Shown here piece by piece: positions 1 through 5,373 of a stretch of 11,841 nt of DNA (positions are counted from its first letter, which is position 1; every line of letters begins with the position of its first letter). The stretch covers positions 1 to 11,841 of the forward strand of contig DAIDAH010000066.1 in the NCBI GenBank assembly GCA_027310735.1. Direction: 5' to 3'. A program made the translations under genes and the position numbers. Source of the stretch: Methylotenera sp. (lineage in GTDB: Bacteria; Pseudomonadota; Gammaproteobacteria; Burkholderiales; Methylophilaceae). The notes under the pieces are model-generated. The model was given only the letters and a program-made list of their open reading frames with translations. It was not told the DNA's origin and ran no database searches.

Positions 1-779
1 ATACCAAGTAGCATTTCTTGTTTGAGGCGTAACTCCGAACCTCCGCCGTAAAGCTCACTGGTAATGCCTCTATGTGCGGGATAGTTTGCAGCATCGTTAC
101 TATCTAGTAGATACAGTTTTACATTGCCAATTTGAACCTGCCAAGTGCGTAGCCAAACAGAGTAACCCGGTAGGATGATTTCCAGTCGCAACCACTCCCC
201 ATTTTCATGACGTAGTGGTGTTATTGGCAGTTGCCCAGGATCATTGTATGGATAAAAGGCATGTTGAGCGCCATCATTGTCGATGACCTGACGGAAATAA
301 CCTTGCTGGTAGAGTAGCCCTATGCCTATTACTGGAACTCCCAAGTCGTTAGCTGCTTTAAGTTGATCTCCAGCCACATTTCCTAGTCCCCCAGAGTAAA
401 TAGGTAATGCTTCACTTAACATGTACTCCATGCAAAAGTAAGCAACGCAATTTAGTTGTGATTGAGGATAAGTCTTCTGAAACCAGCTAGGCGCATCAGC
501 TTCGTCACGCCTAGCTTGTACAAGGTTGTCAATATTTTTGCGAAATGCTGGATTGGATAACACTTGCTGTAGCTTTTCACGCGAGACTGTTTGCAAGACA
601 ACCCAGGGGTTTTGGGTTTGACTCCAGAGTTCTGGATTAAGCTGCTGCCACACCTGATCGGTAGCATGGCTCCATGTTGAACGTATGTCTAGAGCAAGTT
701 CAGATAAGGAGTTGAACCCCTCTACATCTGTATATAAAAGGCGTTTCTTGGGATGGGTGATTCCCGTTTGGTCGCTCAT
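1..779 (-). CDS. glgP: Alpha-glucan (glycogen/maltodextrin) phosphorylase, N-terminal part, cut by window edge
   Basis: Cytoplasmic enzyme that releases glucose 1-phosphate from alpha-1,4-glucans using phosphate. The frame is open from an ATG at 779 to the left edge, giving 259 residues; full-length relatives are around 800 or more, so most of the protein including the PLP lysine lies outside. Residues ~24-65 resemble the N-terminal DUF3417-type domain of the bacterial/archaeal alpha-glucan phosphorylase family (SxWSHATDQVW...NPWVVLQ). Residues 114-163 carry the family block YFCMEYxLSEALPIYSGGLG, then AGDQLKAANDLGVP and GLLYQQGYFRQ, and the visible end has ELYGGGSELRLKQEMLLG. A purine-rich GGAAG lies about 9 nt before the ATG. 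The gene is monocistronic as far as can be seen: its upstream neighbour on the same strand, infA, has its own terminator. Family assignment is firm; whether the substrate is glycogen or short maltodextrins cannot be told. Confidence 0.93.
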   Translation of the reverse strand, partial: MSDQTGITHPKKRLLYTDVEGFNSLSELALDIRSTWSHATDQVWQQLNPELWSQTQNPWVVLQTVSREKLQQVLSNPAFRKNIDNLVQARRDEADAPSWFQKTYPQSQLNCVAYFCMEYMLSEALPIYSGGLGNVAGDQLKAANDLGVPVIGIGLLYQQGYFRQVIDNDGAQHAFYPYNDPGQLPITPLRHENGEWLRLEIILPGYSVWLRTWQVQIGNVKLYLLDSNDAANYPAHRGITSELYGGGSELRLKQEMLLG

Positions 780-834
780 ATGTGTTTGCTTCCTTCCCGG
801 ACGTAATTCTTAAGTCACTACGTTTTATATATTC

Positions 835-859
835 TAGCGATATGTTGAGACATACGCTA
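835..859. repeat. Bulged inverted repeat in glgP upstream region
   Basis: Arms TAGCG-(A)-TATGT and ACATACGCTA pair over 10 bp with one bulged A, around a 4-nt loop TGAG. It lies about 55-80 nt before the glgP start. It could be an operator or a leader hairpin. No T-run follows on either strand, so a terminator is unlikely. Confidence 0.6.
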
Positions 860-1053
860 CCACATGACTGATATGTCAGAGGTTGTTTTCATCCTTTAGG
901 AGACGACTTGCTGGGATTAAGTTCAGTATAAAAGGCCAGTCAGGCAAATTAGATGTAATCTTAACAACAATGGAAATTACAAACATAAATCAATAGATGA
1001 TTTATAGCACGGGAAATGTTAATGGGATACTTGCTGGTATTGCTGGGTTAGTG

Positions 1054-1085
1054 CTAAGGACGTTATGTATGAACTCAGTCCTTAG
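1054..1085. repeat. Inverted repeat, 8-bp arms
   Basis: CTAAGGAC and GTCCTTAG are perfectly complementary, separated by 16 nt. No T-run follows on either strand, and function is unknown. It lies about 50 nt downstream of the infA terminator. Confidence 0.5.
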
Positions 1086-1134
1086 AGTAAGGTGCTAACA
1101 GGAGTAATGCATAAATGGATTTGTGAAGAAACAT

Positions 1135-1166
1135 TTAATTAGCCACCCAAGCTGGTGGCTAATTAA
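1135..1166 (-). terminator. Stem-loop terminator of infA
   Basis: A perfect 13-bp stem (TTAATTAGCCACC / GGTGGCTAATTAA) with a 6-nt loop begins 1 nt after the infA stop codon. The T-tract on the minus strand is short and interrupted (ATGTTTCTTC), so termination may be partial, but position and stem strength fit. Confidence 0.75.
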
Positions 1167-1167
1167 T

Positions 1168-1428
1168 TTAATATGAACGTCTTTTTGGTGTGTATGTGGC
1201 GCCACTAGACTCAATGTGTCTGAATGTAATGCGACCATTGTTAATGTCATATGGTGACAACTCTAAAGTTACCTTGTCACCAGCGAGGATGCGAATGTGA
1301 TTCTTTTTCATCTTTCCACCAGTGTAAGCAATTAGCTTGTGACCGTTGTCCAGTGTGACTCGATAGCGAGAATCTGGCAATATTTCCATCACTACACCAC
1401 TCATTTCAATAAGTTCTTCTTTAGCCAC
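1168..1428 (-). CDS. infA: Translation initiation factor IF-1, long betaproteobacterial paralogue
   Basis: Small S1/OB-fold protein that binds the 30S A site during initiation. From the GTG at 1428 it has 86 residues, against about 72 for E. coli IF-1. The core is conserved: MAKEELIEMSG, then RYRVTLDNGHKL, GGKMKKNHIRILAGDKV and LELSPYD..GRITFR. The extra length is a basic C-terminal tail, residues ~72-86 (SSGATYTPKRRSY). The frame stays open upstream to a TTG at 1458, but GTG 1428 gives the canonical MAKEE start and has a GGAG exactly 8 nt before it. The gene stands alone, not in the ribosomal protein operon, which matches the second infA copy known in Betaproteobacteria. It has its own promoter and terminator, and is divergent from cspA. 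Family assignment is firm; calling it a second copy is inferred, since the other locus is not in view. Confidence 0.95.
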   Translation of the reverse strand: MAKEELIEMSGVVMEILPDSRYRVTLDNGHKLIAYTGGKMKKNHIRILAGDKVTLELSPYDINNGRITFRHIESSGATYTPKRRSY

Positions 1429-1436
1429 AGCGATTT

Positions 1437-1440
1437 CTCC
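1437..1440 (-). promoter_or_regulatory. Ribosome binding site deciding the infA GTG start
   Basis: GGAG on the minus strand, 8 nt before the GTG at 1428. It settles the start in favour of GTG over the upstream in-frame TTG at 1458. Confidence 0.75.
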
Positions 1441-1545
1441 AGTAATAATTTGAGGCAAGTATTAAAGCGACAATCTCATGGAGCTTGAAGCACTATTAAG
1501 TAGGTGGTCGCAAAAATAAATCGCACTCCATCCAATTCATTGATT

Positions 1546-1574
1546 ATTATAGTCTTACAGGTAAGGTTTGGCAA
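1546..1574 (-). promoter_or_regulatory. Sigma70-type promoter of infA
   Basis: On the minus strand: TTGCCA (-35, 5 of 6 consensus), a 17-nt spacer, then a perfect TATAAT (-10, 1551-1546). It predicts an infA leader of about 110 nt. Confidence 0.75.
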
Positions 1575-1647
1575 CAAAAGTGCGCTGTGGTTTCAATGGG
1601 GCTGAAGAACGTGTGGAAGTAAATAAATATGAAGTGGCTTTTTTATA

Positions 1648-1659
1648 TCATATATATGA
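1648..1659. repeat. 12-bp palindrome upstream of cspA promoter
   Basis: TCATATATATGA is a perfect palindrome ending 9 bp before the cspA -35 hexamer. It is embedded in AT-rich sequence and could act as an UP-like element or a regulator site. An AT-rich palindrome can also arise by chance. Confidence 0.4.
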
Positions 1660-1668
1660 AAATATAGC

Positions 1669-1697
1669 TTGACACGACAATTATTTACCCGTAAAAA
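1669..1697 (+). promoter_or_regulatory. Probable promoter of cspA with ~100-nt leader
   Basis: Perfect TTGACA at 1669, a 17-nt spacer, then TAAAAA (4 of 6 of TATAAT). Transcription from here gives an untranslated leader of about 100 nt before the cspA ATG. Long leaders are typical of cold-shock genes, where the RNA structure responds to temperature. Within the leader, ACCC (1759-1762) can pair with GGGT (1772-1775). I did not detect a cold-box consensus. Confidence 0.6.
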
Positions 1698-1805
1698 GGA
1701 ACTTAGGCGTTTGAATTTTTAATTTTTTTGGGCTGACAAGGTTCATTGTATTTTGAAAACCCGAACTTTCAGGGTGCCTCCCTTTTTTAAAGTATGGAAT
1801 AAGAT

Positions 1806-2009
1806 ATGGCTACAGGTTTAGTTAAATGGTTTAATGACTCTAAAGGTTTTGGTTTCATTACTCCTGATGCAGGCGGTGATGATTTATTCGCACATTTCTC
1901 AGCAATCGTTGATAGCGGTTACAAAAGCTTAAAAGAAAATGATCGCGTAACTTTTGACGTGACAGATGGACCTAAAGGTAAACAAGCTTCTAATATTCAG
2001 AAAGCTTAG
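1806..2009 (+). CDS. cspA: Cold-shock domain protein, CspA family
   Basis: Single-domain RNA/DNA chaperone of 67 residues, the usual length of CspA-type proteins, acting in the cytoplasm to keep mRNA unstructured. Visible signatures are the N-terminal TGLVKWFND, RNP1 KGFGFIT (residues 13-19) and RNP2 LFAHFSAI (27-34), followed by ..GYKSLKENDRVTFDV and the C-terminal GPKGKQASNIQ. A GGA lies 7 nt before the ATG. The gene is monocistronic: it has its own promoter, a long leader and a strong terminator right after the stop. It is divergent from infA, so two small OB-fold RNA-binding proteins share one regulatory region. Family is certain. Whether it is cold-inducible or constitutive cannot be told, and the symbol cspA is used for the family. 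Confidence 0.95.
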   Translation: MATGLVKWFNDSKGFGFITPDAGGDDLFAHFSAIVDSGYKSLKENDRVTFDVTDGPKGKQASNIQKA

Positions 2010-2022
2010 TAACTAAGAATCC

Positions 2023-2055
2023 AAAAAAAATGGCCCATAATTGGGCCATTTTTTT
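2023..2055 (+). terminator. Strong intrinsic terminator of cspA
   Basis: Stem TGGCCCA/TGGGCCA with loop TAAT, flanked by 8 A on the left and 7 T on the right, so the paired region extends to 14 bp. It starts 14 nt after the cspA stop. The A/T symmetry would also let it work on the opposite strand. Confidence 0.93.
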
Positions 2056-2317
2056 ATCTATTGCAATTTAATTACAACTCTAAATGACGGCTTACCTCAA
2101 TTTGTAAGTGTGTTTTAGAGTGCTTTTTTTGCCTGTAATTTCTAACTTATCTTAATATGGGTGAGCTAGGTTACTTTTTTCAAAAATCTCGTATATCTGC
2201 TGCTGTATTCTTTTGGCTGTAATGTACTCAATGTGTTGTTATGTTTACTTCGGACATTCAGTACAGTGCATCGTAACTGCAAGAAGTTAGAAAAATAAGT
2301 GAGAATGTAGAAAAATA
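2056..2317. other. Non-coding stretch between cspA terminator and tRNA promoter
   Basis: AT-rich, with no credible gene on either strand. Its right end has two copies of TAGAAAAATA (2288-2297 and 2308-2317), spaced 20 bp apart, lying where an UP element of the tRNA promoter would be. Confidence 0.6.
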
Positions 2318-2348
2318 TTGCTGAAAAAATCTCAGTAAGTGTTAGAAT
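2318..2348 (+). promoter_or_regulatory. Probable promoter of tRNA-Leu
   Basis: Extended -10 TG-T-TAGAAT (2340-2348) with a weak TTGCTG 19 nt upstream (2318-2323). A-tracts at 2291-2295 and 2311-2315 could form an UP element. Predicted transcription begins near 2355, about 30 nt before the mature tRNA. Confidence 0.55.
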
Positions 2349-2383
2349 GCTCTCCGCAATTTGATTTGCACCACGCTACATTT

Positions 2384-2470
2384 GCCCGGGTGGTGAAATT
2401 GGTAGACACAAGAGACTTAAAATCTCTCGCTCGTAAGGGTGTGCCGGTTCGACTCCGGCTCCGGGCACCA
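2384..2470 (+). tRNA. tRNA-Leu (anticodon TAA)
   Basis: 87-nt class II tRNA read by eye. The acceptor arm is GCCCGGG pairing with TCCGGGC (last pair G-T), discriminator A, and an encoded CCA at 2468-2470. The D-loop contains TTGGTAGACA. The anticodon stem-loop is AGAGA-CTTAAAA-TCTCT, with anticodon TAA at 2418-2420, reading UUA/UUG. A long variable arm (CGCTCGTAAGGGTG region) and a T-arm GCCGG-TTCGACT-CCGGC follow. It closely matches the E. coli tRNA-Leu(UAA) pattern as I remember it. It stands alone between its own promoter and terminator, not in a tRNA cluster. Confidence 0.97.
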
Positions 2471-2476
2471 ATAAAC

Positions 2477-2511
2477 AAAGGCTTTCAGTACAATTACTGT
2501 AAGCCTTTTTT
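2477..2511 (+). terminator. Intrinsic terminator of tRNA-Leu
   Basis: Stem AAGGCTTTCAGTA / TACTGTAAGCCTT (one T-T mismatch) with loop CAAT, followed by TTTT. It begins 6 nt after the CCA end. Confidence 0.85.
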
Positions 2512-2698
2512 ATTGCTGCTATTAATTCGATTGGACATAGTAAATATTAAAATGGTTTACCCCATATTTCATTATTTTCTATTGGATATATATCTAATTA
2601 ATTGTTTTTTTAGGTTTAATCCCAGCAGAGCCTTATGTTGAAGTGTCGTCATTAAGTACATGGCTCACATAATGGCGTTGTGCTTAAGCAGTGAAGTT

Positions 2699-2718
2699 GG
2701 CTGAATTGGCATTCAGCC
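2699..2718 (-). terminator. Hairpin downstream of rdgC, possible terminator
   Basis: Perfect 8-bp stem GGCTGAAT/ATTCAGCC with a 4-nt loop, 40 nt after the rdgC stop. No T-run follows on the minus strand, so it may be a 3' end-stabilising hairpin rather than a true intrinsic terminator. A separate 10-bp palindrome TGCTTAAGCA lies just beyond at 2681-2690. Confidence 0.45.
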
Positions 2719-2757
2719 CCATCAGTTATCGTTACAGCTCTATTATCTATTTTGGTG

Positions 2758-3660
2758 TTAGTTACTGTTGACCATTTCTCCGCCAAGTGCCTCAATCAGG
2801 TCAGTAAACATTTTTGCTAGTTCGCCTGTCATCAGAGTGAAATCCAGTTCAAACATTTCATCTGCGTTATCTGCTAGTGCTGTTGATTTTTCTTTGATAA
2901 TATCCAGAAATTCAAGCCGTTTAATTTGCATTTGTTCGGTGAGCACAAATGAAATTCGGTCATTCCAAGTCATACCTAATCGTGTTACACGTTTACCTGT
3001 AGCTATGTGCTTAAGGATTTCATCACCTTCTAATGCATGGTTCGCATAACGAATGGTGGCTTTACTTTCGCCTGTAGCGCGAAGTTCAAGCTCGCGGTCT
3101 ATTGTAAATCCTGCTGGCGCATTGTTTCCAGCCAGCCAGTCAGTCATCGCTGCAACTGGTGAAATTTGAGTATGTAGTGGCTTGAATGGTAAATCATCCA
3201 ACGTTTTGTTGAGCAGCTCCAATAACTCCTCGGTTTTTGCTGAAGAGGCTGCATCAATAATCAAATAGCCGTTAACAGTATCTAGCCATGCATAAGTGGT
3301 ACGCTGAAGTGCGAAGGCGCGGGGTAGTAGCTCTTCTGTGATGGCTTCTTTGATTTCTTTGGCCTCTTTACGACCAACTTTATAGCCCTGTTGTGCTTCA
3401 ATGTCTGCAATGCGTTCTTTGGCAAAGCGGTTGATGATGGTAGCTGGCAATAATTTTTGCTCTACGCCTAGTGCTAATAAAATTTGTTTATTCGCACTAT
3501 GTACCAGTTTGTCACTATGGCAAGGCACCCAGCCGCGGCTTTGTTTGTCGAGGCCACTACACGCGAGTAATGGTTTTAGGGCAAGTTTTTCATTTAGCTT
3601 TTCAGGTGTAATAGAATTATCAGCAGATAAGCGGAAAATGAATATGTTTTTAAACCACAT
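2758..3660 (-). CDS. rdgC: Recombination-associated protein RdgC
   Basis: Nucleoid-associated protein of 300 residues (E. coli RdgC about 303) that forms a ring-shaped dimer on duplex DNA and limits RecA filament formation. Family features seen: the N-terminal MWFKNIFIFRL, GWVPC at 43-47, the basic stretch GRKEAKEIKEAITEELLPRAF at about 96-116, the TTYAWLDTVNGYLIIDAAS block, LRATGESKATIRYANHAL, and GKRVTRLGMTWNDRISFVLTEQMQIKRLEFLD toward the C-terminus. The start MWFKN is the standard family start, although no Shine-Dalgarno is visible before it (upstream reads CTCCCCT). It lies 124 nt downstream of the methyltransferase gene on the same strand, with a -10-like TATAAT between, so it is probably transcribed separately. 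No oddities in the frame. Confidence 0.95.
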   Translation of the reverse strand: MWFKNIFIFRLSADNSITPEKLNEKLALKPLLACSGLDKQSRGWVPCHSDKLVHSANKQILLALGVEQKLLPATIINRFAKERIADIEAQQGYKVGRKEAKEIKEAITEELLPRAFALQRTTYAWLDTVNGYLIIDAASSAKTEELLELLNKTLDDLPFKPLHTQISPVAAMTDWLAGNNAPAGFTIDRELELRATGESKATIRYANHALEGDEILKHIATGKRVTRLGMTWNDRISFVLTEQMQIKRLEFLDIIKEKSTALADNADEMFELDFTLMTGELAKMFTDLIEALGGEMVNSN

Positions 3661-3686
3661 AGGGGAGACGCTCGAAAAAAGCGCAG

Positions 3687-3692
3687 ATTATA
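3687..3692 (-). promoter_or_regulatory. Possible -10 of rdgC promoter
   Basis: A perfect TATAAT on the minus strand, 26 nt before the rdgC start. A matching -35 is not evident: TTGCAA occurs at a 22-nt distance, which is too far. If real, the leader would be only about 20 nt. Confidence 0.4.
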
Positions 3693-3784
3693 CTGTTAAT
3701 GAATATCATATTTTTTGCAATTCACAACATATTTAAATTGGCTGATGAATAGCATAATCAGTGAATAAACTTTGCTACATGGTT

Positions 3785-5092
3785 TTATTGGGTACGGCTA
3801 GCACAAATAAACTGTCCTTCTATTGGGTATCCTGATTCTTTTCGAATGGCGACATCACGAATGTTGAGAATGGTAAAGCCTGTGCTTTTCAATAGCGCAG
3901 TAAGGTAGTCATGATGATGGCTATATCTACCACTGATATTCAATTGATAATCAAGATTATGTGTTCCAAGTATCTTCTCTGTACTGAAAATTAAAAGGCC
4001 ATTTACTTTTAGGTTTTGGTAGATCAAGGCTAAAACCTCGTTTAATTTCCCAATATAGATAAACGTATCCATGCAGGTAATGAGGTCGTATTGCTCAAGC
4101 GATGAGGATAAGAAATCCGTAATGTCGGATTGATGAAGGTGATGGTATATCTGTTTTTCGGAGGCCTGATCTAACATACCTCGACTGAGATCAATACCGA
4201 TCAGGGTGCTTGCGTAGGGTTTTAAAATGTTGCCCACCAAACCTGTGCCGCAACCAAGATCTAATGTGCGAAGCGTTGCACTCTGTAAATGTAGTGTCTC
4301 AAGATAATCGAGTACCAATTGTGGCCCAGCATAATTGAGTCTGTTTAGGGTGTTTTCAAAACTATTTGCGAATGCGTCAAATGTCTGCTCAATGTATTGG
4401 CTTGCGCATTTTTCTGGTGCGGGCATGCCTTGGTAGGCGATCATTAGATGATGAGCCACTGGGTTGTCTGGTTCTTTCAGTAGCCAGCTTTCGTAGAGGG
4501 AAATTGCCTCATCAATCCGCCCAAGTTCATAATATGCCTGACCTCTGATGATCCTTGGTGTCTTGTCAGGCGGTTCAGCAATTATTCCACGATAATTGAA
4601 GTGTCGTGCTTCCGGAAATCGCTCAGTTTTTAGGTATAAAGCCGAAAGTAAATAGAATGCATCTGGGCAGTCAGGATTGATGGTTGATGCTTTTTTGTAA
4701 CATTGCTCAGCCTGAATCCATGCTTGGTTTAACTCGAAACAAGCACCTAAGTTGGTCCAATAAAAATATTGCTCTGGATCAATGGCGATTGCGCTGGAGA
4801 AAGCATCAATTGCCTCACAAACCATGCCTAGCATGGAGCATACGATGCCAAGATTAAAATGCCATTCGGCATAATGATTATCTATGGCAATGGCTTCGGT
4901 TATCTGTTGCAATGCTTCAGGCAGTCGATCGGTTTGTTGTAATAAAAAACCTAGATAGTGTTTTGCTTGAGGCTCGTCTGGGTCCGCAAGGATAATTTCT
5001 CGGTAAAGGGACTCCGCCGCTACTAGGTTGCCATGGCTATGCTCGCGTAGCGCTGCATGTAGCAGCGATTTGACTCCCTCTAGCTGATGCAT
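3785..5092 (-). CDS. TPR-repeat class I SAM-dependent methyltransferase (COG4976-like)
   Basis: 435-residue predicted cytoplasmic protein; no signal peptide or membrane segment. Residues ~8-215 form about six tetratricopeptide repeats, for example GNLVAAESLYREIILADPDEP, RLPEALQQITEAIAID and CEAIDAFSSAIAIDP. The C-terminal half is a Rossmann methyltransferase: motif I LDLGCGTGLVG at 277-287, the SAM-ribose acid in GIDLSRGML at 299-307, then LHQSDITDFL (319-328), YDLITCMDTFIYIG (335-348) and NGLLIFSTE (364-372). The order TPR, then YIEQTFDAFANSFE linker, then methyltransferase matches the predicted 'methyltransferase with TPR repeat' family (COG4976). The substrate is unknown; TPRs suggest a protein partner. 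The start at 5092 has AAGGTG about 4-6 nt upstream. It is divergent from xoxF and upstream of rdgC. SAM binding is well supported; the acceptor is not inferable. Confidence 0.85.
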   Translation of the reverse strand: MHQLEGVKSLLHAALREHSHGNLVAAESLYREIILADPDEPQAKHYLGFLLQQTDRLPEALQQITEAIAIDNHYAEWHFNLGIVCSMLGMVCEAIDAFSSAIAIDPEQYFYWTNLGACFELNQAWIQAEQCYKKASTINPDCPDAFYLLSALYLKTERFPEARHFNYRGIIAEPPDKTPRIIRGQAYYELGRIDEAISLYESWLLKEPDNPVAHHLMIAYQGMPAPEKCASQYIEQTFDAFANSFENTLNRLNYAGPQLVLDYLETLHLQSATLRTLDLGCGTGLVGNILKPYASTLIGIDLSRGMLDQASEKQIYHHLHQSDITDFLSSSLEQYDLITCMDTFIYIGKLNEVLALIYQNLKVNGLLIFSTEKILGTHNLDYQLNISGRYSHHHDYLTALLKSTGFTILNIRDVAIRKESGYPIEGQFICASRTQ

Positions 5093-5156
5093 TGAACACC
5101 TTTTTCTGAAGATATTGGGTGACTATTGCCGTAATTCGTTTTGTTTATGGTGTTGT

Positions 5157-5185
5157 ATTCTGCACTGTTAGCATGAAAATCTCAA
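5157..5185 (-). promoter_or_regulatory. Candidate promoter of the TPR-methyltransferase gene
   Basis: On the minus strand: TTGAGA (5 of 6 consensus), an exact 17-nt spacer, then CAGAAT (4 of 6). The -35 abuts the inverted repeat at 5185-5203. Confidence 0.45.
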
Positions 5186-5203
5186 TGTAGAGAAAATCTA
5201 CAT
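5175..5203. repeat. Inverted plus direct repeat in the methyltransferase/xoxF divergent region
   Basis: Inverted repeat ATGTAGA-GAAAA-TCTACAT (5185-5203, 7-bp perfect arms). Overlapping it, the 8-mer GAAAATCT occurs twice, at 5175-5182 and 5192-5199, 17 bp apart. The spacing and place suggest a regulator binding site for one or both divergent genes. This is inference only. Confidence 0.5.
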
Positions 5204-5276
5204 AATAATTATATTTTCAGTGTAACAATCATTAGCGGCAAGTGTCTGAAATTGTGATGTGAATGAGACCTCAATG

Positions 5277-5305
5277 TTGTTAAAGACATCGAGCTTAGGT
5301 AGTAT
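5277..5305 (+). promoter_or_regulatory. Candidate promoter of xoxF
   Basis: TTGTTA (4 of 6), a 17-nt spacer, then TAGTAT (4 of 6). It predicts a leader of about 60 nt. The match is weak, as expected for an activator-dependent gene, so this is tentative. Confidence 0.35.
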
Positions 5306-5373
5306 CTATTACGCAAATTCAGCAAGCAGATTTAGTATCGTTAATATCGTCAAGGTAATTAAAAATCAAGTGT

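Larger units (their letters stand above)
780..1134. other. Non-coding stretch between glgP and infA
   Basis: No convincing gene. It must contain the glgP promoter, reading leftward, but I found no hexamer pair with good spacing. It holds two inverted repeats, listed separately. Two 11-codon open frames on the plus strand (near 1016 and 1107) have no family resemblance or properly spaced ribosome binding site, and I do not call them. Confidence 0.6.

Noticed and set aside
780..1134. Remnant of a mobile element in the glgP-infA gap
   Set aside because: No transposase-like frame, no terminal repeats and no target duplication could be seen.
1107..1142. Mini-gene of 11 codons after an AGGAG motif
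   Set aside because: The AGGAG is only 2 nt from the ATG, too close for initiation, and the frame ends within the infA terminator stem.
1168..1458. Longer IF-1 starting at the TTG at 1458
   Set aside because: GTG 1428 has a correctly spaced GGAG and gives the family-standard MAKEE start.
2339..2641. 100-codon plus-strand open frame
   Set aside because: It runs straight through the tRNA-Leu and its terminator; no family resemblance and no ribosome binding site.
3401..3736. 111-codon plus-strand open frame opposite the rdgC start
   Set aside because: Antisense to the conserved N-terminal part of rdgC; composition is that of a reverse-frame shadow.
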